42,513 bases of DNA, taken from NCBI GenBank assembly GCA_002722705.1, contig PBMP01000092.1, positions 1 to 42,513 of the forward strand, written 5' to 3'. Of the stretch, positions 24,147 through 31,363 are shown piece by piece; position 1 is the first letter of the stretch, and each line of letters begins with the position of its first letter. The position numbers were made by a program, and so were the translations under genes. The notes below the pieces were generated by a model, which saw only the letters and a list, made by a program, of their open reading frames with translations, did no database searches and had not been told where the DNA came from. This DNA is from Pseudobdellovibrionaceae bacterium. Lineage in GTDB: Bacteria > Bdellovibrionota > UBA1018 > UBA6935.

Positions 24147-24188
24147 AATAGAACTCGCGTTGGTTGTCTGACACTATAGGATTATCTA

Positions 24189-25712
24189 ATGGAACCCAAA
24201 TTACTACTGGTAAAGATCATTACTCTTCTTTACCGAGAAAGCCAGCTGGAAGATGCAGCTGGCGGCTCAACCGAGTTAGCACGCAGTGTTCTGCAAACAA
24301 TGAAACTCCCCGAGCGCATCCTTGACATGGATGATTCTCGTGAAACCCAAGTTTCACTACGTAACACGGCGATATGGATGATCGAGGCGCCTGAGGGCAC
24401 CGTGTACGACAAGATGGAATTGCTCCAAAGAATACGGGTTAATGTGGGGGACGAGACATACCTCTACGAAGCCATTGAGGATGCCATTGGTCGAGACATT
24501 GAAGACCCTGACCAACTGAAGATGGTTTGTGTTCGGTATCGGAACGAACTTGCTGAACACGGCAAGCAGGAAACCATTCGAAACATCTTCAAGGAAGCGG
24601 CCCAGACCATCCTGTTCAACGACAAGGGTGTCAACTATAAAGAATTCGTAGCAGCGACCGTTGAGAAGCTAGAGCCTTTTCTGATGGTCGAGGCCGATGG
24701 GAAACAGCCCGGCTATGTCGACGGCGTTAACTTCGCCAACCTGGAAGAAGTAAAGGAAGCTATGTTGAAAGCTTCTGAATCCATCTCAACCGAAGGGGGG
24801 TTGAAGATAGGTATCCAGGATATCAACAACATGATGGGTGACCACGAAGCATTCCTACGTGGTGAGGCCTGGGTGGTTGGTGCACTGCAACATAACTTTA
24901 AAACGGGTTTTCTGCTGACCTGCCTCAAAGGGTTCGCGCTGTACAACAAACCACACATGTTGGACAAAACCAAGAAACCCGCCATCGTGTTCATCACGCT
25001 AGAGAACTCGGTGAGCACCAACATCCTGACTTTGTATGCTTCGCTCAAGGAAAACGAGACGGGAGTCCCTTGCGACATTCGTAACATCGACATCGTGGAA
25101 GCTGCCGGGTACATCCACGAACGACTAAAGGTCAACGGATATGAGATCTTCATGGATCGCTTCGACCCATCGGAGTTCACCTATCGAGATCTTGTTAACT
25201 ACGTCCTTGACTTGGAGGCCAAGGGTTACGAGATCCATGTCTTGCTGGTTGACTATCTGAACATGATGTCTAAGGTCGGCTGTAACACAATGGGTCCGAC
25301 GGGTTCTGATACGCGGGATTTGTTCCGCCGGGTTCGTAACTTCACAGCGGCTCGTCGCATCTTGTTCATTACGCCACACCAGCTATCGACAGAGGCCAAA
25401 GGTCTCATGCGGGCAGGGGTAACCGACTTCGTTAGTGAAATCGCTAACAAGGGTTACTATGACTCGTGTAAGACCATCGACCAAGAGGTGGATGGCGAGC
25501 TGTATATCCACATCGAGAAGAAAGGTGGACAATCCTTCCTGACTGTTCGCCGTGGCAAGCATCGTAAGACCAAGATCACCAAAGAAGAACTTCTCTACAC
25601 CGTACTACCTTTCTTCGAGGTAGGCGCCATTCGAGATGACATCCATGGTGAGTCACTGGGTCGACGTAAGTTGCACGGTGCTGGTACCGATGACGTCTGG
25701 TGGACCTCCTGA
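24189..25712 (+). CDS. Replicative DnaB-type helicase with altered Walker A
   Basis: 507 residues. It should unwind DNA at the phage replication fork. The N-terminal 200 residues are helical, as in DnaB-family primase-interaction domains. The RecA-like core has GALQHNFKTG (231-240) at the Walker A position, where the usual Gly before Lys-Thr is Phe; FITLENS (268-274) with Glu272 as likely catalytic base; HVLLVDYLNMM (350-360) as Walker B with Asp355; and ITPHQLS (394-400) matching the sensor Gln of motif H4. The C-terminal loop region is basic (RRGKHRKTK, 454-462). AGGATTATCT precedes ATG 24189. A terminator closes the gene and it is transcribed alone on this strand. Confidence 0.8.
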   Translation: MEPKLLLVKIITLLYRESQLEDAAGGSTELARSVLQTMKLPERILDMDDSRETQVSLRNTAIWMIEAPEGTVYDKMELLQRIRVNVGDETYLYEAIEDAIGRDIEDPDQLKMVCVRYRNELAEHGKQETIRNIFKEAAQTILFNDKGVNYKEFVAATVEKLEPFLMVEADGKQPGYVDGVNFANLEEVKEAMLKASESISTEGGLKIGIQDINNMMGDHEAFLRGEAWVVGALQHNFKTGFLLTCLKGFALYNKPHMLDKTKKPAIVFITLENSVSTNILTLYASLKENETGVPCDIRNIDIVEAAGYIHERLKVNGYEIFMDRFDPSEFTYRDLVNYVLDLEAKGYEIHVLLVDYLNMMSKVGCNTMGPTGSDTRDLFRRVRNFTAARRILFITPHQLSTEAKGLMRAGVTDFVSEIANKGYYDSCKTIDQEVDGELYIHIEKKGGQSFLTVRRGKHRKTKITKEELLYTVLPFFEVGAIRDDIHGESLGRRKLHGAGTDDVWWTS

Positions 25713-25718
25713 TAGCAA

Positions 25719-25750
25719 AAAAAAAAGAGAGGCGTGAGCCTCTCTTTTTT
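25719..25750. terminator. Bidirectional terminator after the helicase gene
   Basis: AAAAAGAGAGGC / GCCTCTCTTTTT stem with a GTGA loop. It also serves the converging gene that ends at 25756. Confidence 0.9.
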
Positions 25751-25755
25751 GTCCC

Positions 25756-25953
25756 TCACATCGTGACATCCGCATGAACCCGGATACCGAGTCGACGGAG
25801 CAACATGTGAAAGAAGGTAAAGGTCAGTACCAAAATAACAAGTACGAACCAGTACCGTATTGCCAGTGCTAGAACTAGCACCGCAATGGTGGTGGCAAAC
25901 ATAAGACCCATGAAACCCAGGGTCATTGCGATTAGAACAAATATGGTTTTCAT
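25756..25953 (-). CDS. Small two-TM membrane protein
   Basis: 65 residues with GAAGGAGGACGTT before ATG 25953. Almost the whole length is hydrophobic: residues 3-30 and 34-50, with a single Arg-Tyr-Trp turn between, then a short basic and polar tail (LLRRLGIRVHADVTM). It is probably an inner-membrane hairpin. Small membrane proteins of phages often act in superinfection exclusion or lysis control, but no evidence points to one role. Confidence 0.7.
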   Translation of the reverse strand: MKTIFVLIAMTLGFMGLMFATTIAVLVLALAIRYWFVLVILVLTFTFFHMLLRRLGIRVHADVTM

Positions 25954-25979
25954 AACGTCCTCCTTCGGACAGTTGTGAG

Positions 25980-26045
25980 CTATGCCCAGATGGACACAGC
26001 GAATGCCACAGTGCTGGCTACTGCCAGCATGCTCAGGGATTGCAT
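25980..26045 (-). CDS. Possible 21-residue hydrophobic microprotein
   Basis: ATG 26045 lies two bases after the upstream stop and has GAGGAG at good spacing (within the end of that gene). The product MQSLSMLAVASTVAFAVSIW plus Ala could span a membrane or form a cleaved signal peptide. Very short, so the evidence is only the ribosome-binding site, the coupling and the strongly hydrophobic composition. Confidence 0.4.
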   Translation of the reverse strand: MQSLSMLAVASTVAFAVSIWA

Positions 26046-26046
26046 G

Positions 26047-26322
26047 TCAGTACTCCTCGAGGGGTACAAACTTCCAGGTCCCGCCATCACAGATGTGATA
26101 GGTCATCTGCAAGTGAGACATCGTAAATACACCCTCTTGAAATAGAAGGAGGGGCTCTGTATCGTCATCTATAGCTTGCACGGATACATAGAGCTCCTGA
26201 CCCTCGATTGATTTAAGGACGTCTTCGACTTTTGCTTTGTCAGCCTCGGACAGTTTATGGAGCTGGTCTCTCGGTAGAAAGACCGTCTTGGTTCTCATAG
26301 TGACTCTGTCACCTGTGTCCAT
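26047..26322 (-). CDS. Hypothetical protein, 91 residues
   Basis: ATG 26322 follows AAGAGGCTTAAC. The central part is helical and charged (LHKLSEADKAKVEDVLKSIE), the rest is beta-rich (ELYVSVQAIDDDTEPLLLFQ) and ends TWKFVPLEEY. No motif is recognised. It is the first gene after the promoter-like repeat at 26354-26392, which it shares with the distant zinc-binding gene at 15120-15437. Confidence 0.65.
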   Translation of the reverse strand: MDTGDRVTMRTKTVFLPRDQLHKLSEADKAKVEDVLKSIEGQELYVSVQAIDDDTEPLLLFQEGVFTMSHLQMTYHICDGGTWKFVPLEEY

Positions 26323-26353
26323 GTTAAGCCTCTTCGGTTTACAGTTACTACTC

Positions 26354-26392
26354 CATTCACCAGTGTTATATAGGTCTGAAATATCTTGGAAT
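26354..26392 (-). promoter_or_regulatory. Promoter-like element, copy B of a 39-base repeat
   Basis: Second copy of the element at 15470-15508. The CATTCACC block, a variable three-base spacer and the GTTATATAGGTCTGA block (plus-strand reading) keep identical spacing. It lies 31 bases upstream of ATG 26322. Confidence 0.6.
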
Positions 26393-26402
26393 TGCGTATA
26401 AA

Positions 26403-26425
26403 AGCCCTCCCGGACTGGGAGGGCT
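26403..26425 (-). terminator. Terminator of the 171-residue gene
   Basis: AGCCCTCCC / GGGAGGGCT stem with a five-base loop, followed by TTTAT on the minus strand, directly after the stop at 26429. Confidence 0.8.
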
Positions 26426-26428
26426 CAT

Positions 26429-26941
26429 TTACGCTAGACGGTAAACACAGTGCGCGTAGTCGGGCGTTGCGGCCAGCGAATTAAATACCACCTCTCCGTC
26501 GATCTGGCCATCTCGCGTGTGATTCATCATCGCCAGGGCGACGTGGTAGTAGCTATTGGCCCGTATCACTTTGTTGACCATGTTGCCGTCAATGCAAATG
26601 TGATTGGGGTTGGACGCAATGGCAACGATGTCACTGGTCGCCATCGATGCGCGCTGTGCAGCCGATGTAACCTGAGTCTTGTCCAGGTATCGACCGTAGT
26701 TCCTGAAGAACAGAGTAGACGACTTCAGATCGGACATAGGGGGGAGAATGATTACCTCGCTCACATCCGAGTCGATAGGCAAAGACTTATAGTTCATCAA
26801 GCGATTACCGGCAACCGCGTCGATGTATTGACCAGGGGCATTGAACAACTGATTGGCAACGGGCCCCATTAACCGAATGGCGACATCCAAGTCAGCGTCT
26901 GACGGAGGGACATCCAACCAACAAACAGTTATTGTGTTCAT
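26429..26941 (-). CDS. Hypothetical protein, 170 residues
   Basis: The preferred start is ATG 26941, one base after the stop of the small TM gene (TAA T ATG); the frame could be extended 16 codons but would then overlap that gene heavily. Visible parts are ADLDVAIRLMGPVANQLFNA, SDVSEVIILPPMSDLKSS and SYYHVALAMMNHTRDGQIDG. It is soluble. No family recognised. Last gene of the transcript that carries dihydrofolate reductase. Confidence 0.65.
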   Translation of the reverse strand: MNTITVCWLDVPPSDADLDVAIRLMGPVANQLFNAPGQYIDAVAGNRLMNYKSLPIDSDVSEVIILPPMSDLKSSTLFFRNYGRYLDKTQVTSAAQRASMATSDIVAIASNPNHICIDGNMVNKVIRANSYYHVALAMMNHTRDGQIDGEVVFNSLAATPDYAHCVYRLA

Positions 26942-26942
26942 A

Positions 26943-27092
26943 TTAGGTTCCAGTGAAATAAGCCAGGGCGAGCAATCCCGCAGAGACAACAGCGACCAGC
27001 GCCACCACGGCTATTTGTTTAAACAGCCAGAGGCGTGCATTGGTGACTCGACGACGAGCGCGTTTATCGATGTACGTTGTGTCAATCTCCAT
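26943..27092 (-). CDS. Small single-TM protein downstream of dihydrofolate reductase
   Basis: 49 residues. ATG 27092 lies inside the end of the dihydrofolate reductase gene (11-base overlap) and the stop is one base before the next gene, so translation is coupled on both sides. The N-terminus is charged (MEIDTTYIDKRARRRVTNAR), followed by a hydrophobic segment (residues 26-45, core IAVVALVAVVSAGLLALAY). The basic patch before the TM predicts the N-terminus stays in the cytoplasm. Function unknown. Confidence 0.65.
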   Translation of the reverse strand: MEIDTTYIDKRARRRVTNARLWLFKQIAVVALVAVVSAGLLALAYFTGT

Positions 27093-27672
27093 TTGTTTTG
27101 ACCCCACGGAAATTGTACGGATACACGTCCATACCAGGAACGTAACGCTCGATAACTGGTTCGCCGATACGTCGACCGATTCTCACATAAGTGAGGAGTT
27201 GCGCATCGGGTCCGATGTCGCTGTCTCGCCTTGGCAGCGTAATCGACCCACGGATTACCCAGTCTTCTTCTGACAACGCGGGGAAGGAGGTGTCGCCCTT
27301 TGGCGCGTAAGTGCTGATAACAGACACCAATGCTTCAGTTGCGTACGGAAGTGCCTCGCAGTAGAGTCGTTCTCCACCGATGATGAAGATCGATTCAAAA
27401 CCAATCTCCTTCGCCATAGCGATGGCTTGTTCGACACTCTTCGCCTTGTCGCATTCGGGTTCAAAGGAGTTAGTGTTGCTAACGACGATGTTGTGGCGGT
27501 CCGGCAAGGGTTTACCGATCGACTCGTATGTATGTCGACCCATGATCACACAGTTACCGCGTGTTGTGTCGGCGAAGTTACGCATGTCTTGGGGACACTT
27601 CCAAGGAATGTCACCCTCTTGACCGATGTATCCATCGAGAGACACTGCTACGATCAGAACCAATTTGTTCAT
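27082..27672 (-). CDS. Dihydrofolate reductase
   Basis: 196 residues. It reduces dihydrofolate to tetrahydrofolate with NADPH, which keeps thymidylate synthesis going. Family marks: IVAVSLDGYIGQEGDIPW (7-24, the Trp in the M20-type loop), CPQDMRNF with Asp29 as the acid that contacts the pterin, CVIMGRHTYESIGKPLP (the NADPH-binding stretch) and IFIIGGERLY (the GG motif). The part after residue 170 (YVPGMDVYPYNFRGVKTNGD) is an extension beyond the usual 160-residue core. It heads a transcript with the two small genes downstream; dCTP deaminase lies just upstream in the same direction. Confidence 0.92.
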   Translation of the reverse strand: MNKLVLIVAVSLDGYIGQEGDIPWKCPQDMRNFADTTRGNCVIMGRHTYESIGKPLPDRHNIVVSNTNSFEPECDKAKSVEQAIAMAKEIGFESIFIIGGERLYCEALPYATEALVSVISTYAPKGDTSFPALSEEDWVIRGSITLPRRDSDIGPDAQLLTYVRIGRRIGEPVIERYVPGMDVYPYNFRGVKTNGD

Positions 27673-27719
27673 ACTGTTTTCCTCTTCCTCAATTGCATTA
27701 GTGGCATAAAGGGTCCGCC

Positions 27720-27742
27720 CCTCGGTTCCAGGTGAACCGAGG
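27720..27742 (-). terminator. Hairpin after the 111-residue membrane protein gene
   Basis: CCTCGGTTC / GAACCGAGG stem with a five-base loop four bases past the stop at 27747. There is no T-tract on the minus strand, so it may slow or protect rather than terminate. Confidence 0.5.
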
Positions 27743-27746
27743 TTCT

Positions 27747-28082
27747 TTATAGGCGGTTGGATACGATGGTGGCAACCAGTACCAACAGGGTGAGAACCCC
27801 GTATGTGTACGAATGGGTTGTGACGAAAACCTTGTGGTTGTGGAACATCTGACGGAGCTCGACCAACCGGGTTGCTTTGAAAGACATTCCAGCTTTGGCC
27901 AGCAACAACAGCAATCCGCCGAGCACGACGACGAACCAGATCAAAGGGATGACGACGAACACGATAACGGTGAAGGCGAATAACAAAGCCATGATTTCGA
28001 GGACTGGACGGTCCCTGACTTTGCTTACAGCCGCCTGGCTGAAATCTTCTCTAGTGAGCACGTGAACTGGATTTGTCTTCAT
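27747..28082 (-). CDS. Membrane protein with three hydrophobic segments
   Basis: 111 residues from ATG 28082, which overlaps the upstream stop as TGATG. Residues about 27-62 are nearly all hydrophobic (LEIMALLFAFTVIVFVVIPL, then WFVVVLGGLLLLLAKAG) and should form two segments. A third lies at about 93-108 (VLTLLVLVATIVS). Loops hold Lys, Arg and His. No family recognised. It is co-translated with a small gene and the dCTP deaminase gene. Confidence 0.7.
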   Translation of the reverse strand: MKTNPVHVLTREDFSQAAVSKVRDRPVLEIMALLFAFTVIVFVVIPLIWFVVVLGGLLLLLAKAGMSFKATRLVELRQMFHNHKVFVTTHSYTYGVLTLLVLVATIVSNRL

Positions 28083-28288
28083 CACTGATTCCCCGGCCAA
28101 ACAATGGCGTCGGCCTTTCCAGTGAAAACCATCCACGCAATGCGTATCCGGTTACGAAGAGACGGATAGCCCAAGGGGCGAGCAGGGACCCAACCTTCGC
28201 CGTCACAGTACGTCTTACAGTCGTTCATTGTGCGCAGACCGGTCAGTGTGTACAGACCTGGATACTTCATCTTTTTCTTCTTGAACAT
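28082..28288 (-). CDS. Small basic protein, 68 residues
   Basis: ATG 28288 is chosen over GTG 28294 because AAGGTG sits at good spacing before it. The N-terminus is very basic (MFKKKKMKYPGLYTL) and the rest carries two Cys and two Trp (CKTYCDGEGWVPARPLG, RIRIAWMVF). Its start lies just after the dCTP deaminase stop and its stop overlaps the next start (TGATG). Unknown function. Confidence 0.65.
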   Translation of the reverse strand: MFKKKKMKYPGLYTLTGLRTMNDCKTYCDGEGWVPARPLGYPSLRNRIRIAWMVFTGKADAIVWPGNQ

Positions 28289-28290
28289 GA

Positions 28291-28878
28291 TCACACCTTA
28301 GCGTGTTGGATTCCTGACTGACCCTGGTACTTGCCGGCGCGATCCTTGTAAGAAACTTCACAGTCCACATCGGACTCAAGGAACACGAACTGGGCAATAC
28401 CAGCATTGACATAGATCATAACCGGCAGCGTGGTCTGGTTAGCGATCTCGATAACAACCTGACCCTCGAACTCGGGCTCAATGGGCGTCACGTTAACAGC
28501 CACACCTGTGCGGGCGTAAGTCGATTTGCCGAGGACGACCACCAGGACATTCTTGGGGATCTTGAAGCGCTCCACGGTGTGACCCAACAAATAGCTGTTG
28601 GGTGGGAGGATCGCATACTCGAGACCATTGTCTTTCTTGTGGATCTCTGCCTTTACCAAGCAATCTTTGGTAAAGTTCAGGGGATCGATAATGGCCGAGT
28701 TGATATTCGAGAAAACTTCCAGGTCCCGACCCAGAGTCACATCGTAGCCAAAGCTAGACAAACCCATGGACGTAATGGGTTCGCCGTCGAGATGTTTGAC
28801 GGACTCAGGTTGAAACGGGACGATCATGTCCATCTCAACACATTTCTTTTTAATGACGACATCGCTCATGATCGACAT
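28291..28878 (-). CDS. dcd: dCTP deaminase
   Basis: 195 residues from ATG 28878 (AGGAG upstream). It converts dCTP to dUTP, the precursor of dTMP. Catalytic and binding residues by comparison with E. coli Dcd: LGKSTYARTG holds Ser119 and Arg123, and EPEFEGQVVIEI holds the catalytic Glu144. SSFGYDVTLG near residue 42 and the C-terminal lid (GKYQGQSGIQ) also fit the family. A bifunctional dCTP deaminase/dUTPase cannot be excluded from sequence alone. With dihydrofolate reductase 0.6 kb downstream on the same strand, it forms a thymidylate-supply group. Confidence 0.88.
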   Translation of the reverse strand: MSIMSDVVIKKKCVEMDMIVPFQPESVKHLDGEPITSMGLSSFGYDVTLGRDLEVFSNINSAIIDPLNFTKDCLVKAEIHKKDNGLEYAILPPNSYLLGHTVERFKIPKNVLVVVLGKSTYARTGVAVNVTPIEPEFEGQVVIEIANQTTLPVMIYVNAGIAQFVFLESDVDCEVSYKDRAGKYQGQSGIQHAKV

Positions 28879-28896
28879 GTGTTTCAATCTCCTAGG

Positions 28897-29085
28897 TTAG
28901 TAGCTAACGTATTTCTCGCGAATCATTCGGTCACACGATGAATTCGCTTCCTTGTAGTAAAGGTCCGGGTCGGTGCCCTTGTGATCATTCAGGAACGCTT
29001 GACCGAGTCTTTCGAATCGACCACGTTGCGAGCGAAAGAACTCAACTCGCCATTGCTCGTACTCTTTCAACGATATTCTGATCAC
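28897..29085 (-). CDS. Small charged protein, 62 residues
   Basis: GTG 29085 is preceded by GGGAGGTGTGGA, a strong site. The protein is helical and rich in Arg, Glu and Lys (SLKEYEQWRVEFFRSQRGRF), with one Cys near the end. No family is recognised. It sits 18 bases before the dCTP deaminase start. Confidence 0.6.
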   Translation of the reverse strand: MIRISLKEYEQWRVEFFRSQRGRFERLGQAFLNDHKGTDPDLYYKEANSSCDRMIREKYVSY

Positions 29086-29101
29086 TCCACACCTCCCACA
29101 T

Positions 29102-29416
29102 TCACTCTGTAATGGTCATGTCCTTGATGCTCTTCTTCACATCGAGATTACGGATAGAAGAAAGGAGCATGCGATGAATGCGCTCGATGTCCATTGCGGC
29201 TACTTTTCGAACGCCATTGATGGTCAGCTGGTGTGTTGTCGTCGCCCCATTGAAGAAAACGGTGGTGACTTTCCAACTACCGCGATCCACCGACCCATTG
29301 GTATCTTGGATGGAGTACGTGACTTCCTTCCGATTAATGGTGAGGTTGCCGGTGGCGGTTAAAATGTTTTTGTCGAATGCGATCACGTTGGTCGCATCTC
29401 CTTGACAGTCGATCAT
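29102..29416 (-). CDS. Hypothetical protein, 104 residues
   Basis: ATG 29416 follows AGAGGTTGTACT. The sequence is probably beta-rich in the first two thirds (GNLTINRKEVTYSIQDTNGS, KVTTVFFNGATTTHQLTING) and ends in a helix (IERIHRMLLSSIRNLDVKKS). No motif recognised. Confidence 0.65.
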   Translation of the reverse strand: MIDCQGDATNVIAFDKNILTATGNLTINRKEVTYSIQDTNGSVDRGSWKVTTVFFNGATTTHQLTINGVRKVAAMDIERIHRMLLSSIRNLDVKKSIKDMTITE

Positions 29417-29455
29417 AGTACAACCTCTGCTTATTTTGAAATTGGCTCATAGTTA

Positions 29456-29977
29456 CTACACACTTCTGATAATATTTCTACGAGCCTCGTACGAGATCTG
29501 CTTCATCCAATCCAAGTTTCCAGAAATGTGGGCAATGAAAAACCTTTCGTTGTGGTCGATAGACAACAGCTCCGAATCCGGTGATTCAAACAGAAGTTGT
29601 TCTATGACCGCATGGACCTCTACTTCAATAGCGTTACTGTAGTCGCTATCTGCTCCGTCAAGGTCCTCGGATAACAGGAACTTGGCCAACGACGCCCTGT
29701 CGAACTCCGGTGTGTCAGCGACTATAATGAGTCGATCGACGTCCTCGTCTTTATAGATCGCCTTGTCGATACCGAAGTCGTACGTATCGTCGTCCAGCAT
29801 GAGACTGTACAGGAACCCTTCCCTGTTTAACATGGGATTGTTAACGGGTGCTTGTTCAGCCCCTTTTTGCAACTCACCGTTCACATAACGACTTGGGTTG
29901 GCGATCACTGCATCTACAAGATCGATATAGTACTGATCTACGTTTTCTTTGGTCAAGTAAACAATGATCCTTGCCAC
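29456..29977 (-). CDS. Acidic hypothetical protein, 173 residues
   Basis: GTG 29977 has AGAGGATAACCCA upstream and no nearer ATG fits. The product is strongly acidic (DDDTYDFGIDKAIYKDEDVD, LLSEDLDGADSDYSNAIEVE) and opens with a beta strand (MARIIVYLTKENVDQYYIDL). DNA-mimic or host-inhibitor roles are typical for acidic phage proteins but not shown here. Upstream it shares the sequence ATTGAGGAAGAGGA with the leader of dihydrofolate reductase. Confidence 0.65.
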   Translation of the reverse strand: MARIIVYLTKENVDQYYIDLVDAVIANPSRYVNGELQKGAEQAPVNNPMLNREGFLYSLMLDDDTYDFGIDKAIYKDEDVDRLIIVADTPEFDRASLAKFLLSEDLDGADSDYSNAIEVEVHAVIEQLLFESPDSELLSIDHNERFFIAHISGNLDWMKQISYEARRNIIRSV

Positions 29978-30044
29978 TGGGTTATCCTCTTCCTCAATGT
30001 CATGATATATGGTTGAGATATATTTTATTGACAGAACCGTTAAA

Positions 30045-30069
30045 AGAGCCAGCCCGTTAGGCTGGCTCT
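30045..30069 (-). terminator. Terminator of the 180-residue gene
   Basis: Perfect AGAGCCAGCC / GGCTGGCTCT stem with a five-base loop followed by TTTT on the minus strand, just past the stop at 30073. Confidence 0.85.
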
Positions 30070-30072
30070 ATG

Positions 30073-30615
30073 TCATCGCCCTGGGAAACGTTCCAACCAA
30101 TCACCCGGAACCAACCGACCTTTGATGGTCTGGTGTCCTTCCTCAACTGCCTTGGTGAGACGAACAACGCCATCGAGCGTAGTGAGTCCCCAGTTGGGCG
30201 AGTTAATGACCACGATGGGTTCTGAGAGGTCTGCCTTGTGGACCGTTTCCGGATCAACCTCGGTTTTATCGAGAATCCAGACAAGGTCACTTACCAGCAG
30301 GTCTTCGACCGGAAGCGTGAGGATCTGTTCTTCTAACTCGGTCATGTCGTACTGACTGCCGTTGTAGACGGCAATGCGGTCTTCTTCCTGTTGCTGGGAT
30401 TCACTGGAGAGGTAGGTTACTCCCCTTACCTGCACCGATCCCGGTGCGACATTCAGCGGCTTGCCCAGGGCGGCTGCCATGACGTAGTTGAGCGCGTCCG
30501 GCGCGATCGAATCGCCGCTTAAAAGACGTTCATCAAGATACTGGTCCACGGTAACGGGGACTACTGCTGTTGATGGTGCAATAGGACTGAAATACTGTTC
30601 AAAGTTCTTCTTCAT
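30073..30615 (-). CDS. Protein with internal-head-like leader, 180 residues
   Basis: ATG 30615 follows AGGAG 11 bases upstream. The N-terminus MKKNFEQYFSPIAPSTA shares the NFEQY core with the acetyltransferase encoded divergently at 30931 (MKNRNFEQYGLSS), while the rest of the two proteins is unrelated. The body is mixed alpha/beta and acidic, with DALNYVMAAALGKPLNVAPG, EEQILTLPVEDLLVSDLVWI and PIVVINSPNWGLTTLDG. No enzyme family recognised. The shared leader suggests it is targeted to the same place as the internal-head paralogues. Confidence 0.7.
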   Translation of the reverse strand: MKKNFEQYFSPIAPSTAVVPVTVDQYLDERLLSGDSIAPDALNYVMAAALGKPLNVAPGSVQVRGVTYLSSESQQQEEDRIAVYNGSQYDMTELEEQILTLPVEDLLVSDLVWILDKTEVDPETVHKADLSEPIVVINSPNWGLTTLDGVVRLTKAVEEGHQTIKGRLVPGDWLERFPGR

Positions 30616-30652
30616 GAGAGGGATACTCCTGTTATCATAACGTACCCCTTTT

Positions 30653-30661
30653 TGATGTATG
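30653..30661 (-). promoter_or_regulatory. CATACATCA element, copy 3
   Basis: Third copy of the 9-mer, 37 bases upstream of ATG 30615, the same distance as copy 1 from its gene. Confidence 0.35.
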
Positions 30662-30849
30662 TAAAAAAATACATAGTCTCTCTAAAATATAACAGCGGGG
30701 GGAACCCCGAGCCTCGGCGAGTGGGAGGGGGGCTAATTATGAGCGAAATGAAGTGATCTCCGATCACTGAATGAAGATCATTTTGTTGTAATGTTTTGAC
30801 TTTAAAACCGGAAAGTTATCGATAGGGTTATCATCGATAATCTTTACGT

Positions 30850-30891
30850 ATAAGAAGCGGCAGGCTCGTTGGCCTGCCTTCTTATGTTTTT
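30850..30891 (+). terminator. Hairpin with T-tract in the leader of the acetyltransferase operon
   Basis: ATAAGAA and GGCAGGC pair with GCCTGCC and TTCTTAT around a TCGTTG loop (two unpaired bases on the left arm), followed by GTTTTT. It is a good intrinsic terminator on the plus strand, yet no plus-strand gene ends here. It lies about 40 bases before ATG 30931. It could end a short RNA begun near 30810 or act as an attenuator. Confidence 0.7.
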
Positions 30892-30930
30892 GGATAGAGA
30901 TCAGACCAACATCACAAGTGAATCATTCCC

Positions 30931-31362
30931 ATGAAGAACCGTAATTTCGAACAATACGGATTGAGCTCTACTGTATTCAACGTACCGGAGGAGGAGGTTG
31001 TTCTAGTAGCTGGTAAAGGAACGCCTGGTAAAGGAGGTGGTCCTGGAGGACAGTACTGGTCCGTGTTCTTCGGTGGATTTAGAGCTGGAAGTGTTTATAT
31101 CAATCGCATTAGCGATGACACACTGGGTGAGCATTATTCACTACAGATATTCCTCAATAAACCCATGCAACGTAAAGGCATTGGCACCATTGCTTATCGA
31201 AAGGCTTGTTTGGCCAGTGGATTGAATCGCATCTATCTCCATATGAGCAAATCCAATACAGCCTCTTTTAAAGCAGCTTTGAAAGCAGGCTTTGTTGAGG
31301 TCACAGATATTAAAACTCGACAACGCCTTATGGTTTGGACAGATCAACGTATTGGAGAGTGA
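30931..31362 (+). CDS. GNAT-family acetyltransferase with internal-head-like leader
   Basis: 143 residues. The core is a GNAT fold: YSLQIFLNKPMQRKGIGTIA (69-88) holds the acetyl-CoA loop Q/R-x-x-G-x-G (RKGIG), and SNTASFKAALKAGFVEV (108-124) is the typical Asn helix and GF strand of the family. Residues 1-13 (MKNRNFEQYGLSS) match the leader of the internal-head paralogue at 31812 (MKNKRFTQYGLES). A Gly/Lys-rich stretch (GKGTPGKGGGPGG) follows. It heads a three-gene plus-strand operon. The acetylated substrate is unknown. The leader suggests packaging in the head and possible injection; this is inference. Confidence 0.8.
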   Translation: MKNRNFEQYGLSSTVFNVPEEEVVLVAGKGTPGKGGGPGGQYWSVFFGGFRAGSVYINRISDDTLGEHYSLQIFLNKPMQRKGIGTIAYRKACLASGLNRIYLHMSKSNTASFKAALKAGFVEVTDIKTRQRLMVWTDQRIGE

Positions 31363-31363
31363 C

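Larger units (their letters stand above)
30616..30930. promoter_or_regulatory. 315-base structured intergenic region between divergent genes
   Basis: Contents from left to right: CATACATCA element (30653-30661, minus strand); a G-rich run around 30698-30733; an inverted repeat AGTGATC / GATCACT (30752-30768); a plus-strand TTGACT -35-like box (30796-30801); an inverted repeat TTATCGAT / ATCGATAA (30816-30840); and a long hairpin with T-tract (30850-30891). No coding frame with a ribosome-binding site was found. Confidence 0.6.

Noticed and set aside
24170..24181. ACACTATAGGA, resembling the end of a T7 promoter
   Set aside because: The upstream recognition part of a T7 promoter is absent and no T7-type RNA polymerase gene is in the window. 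The AGGA is simply the ribosome-binding site of the helicase gene.
29978..30000. ATTGAGGAAGAGGA shared by the leaders of 29977 and the dihydrofolate reductase gene as a regulatory repeat
   Set aside because: The shared part is purine-rich and covers the ribosome-binding region, so similarity by function or chance is enough to explain it.
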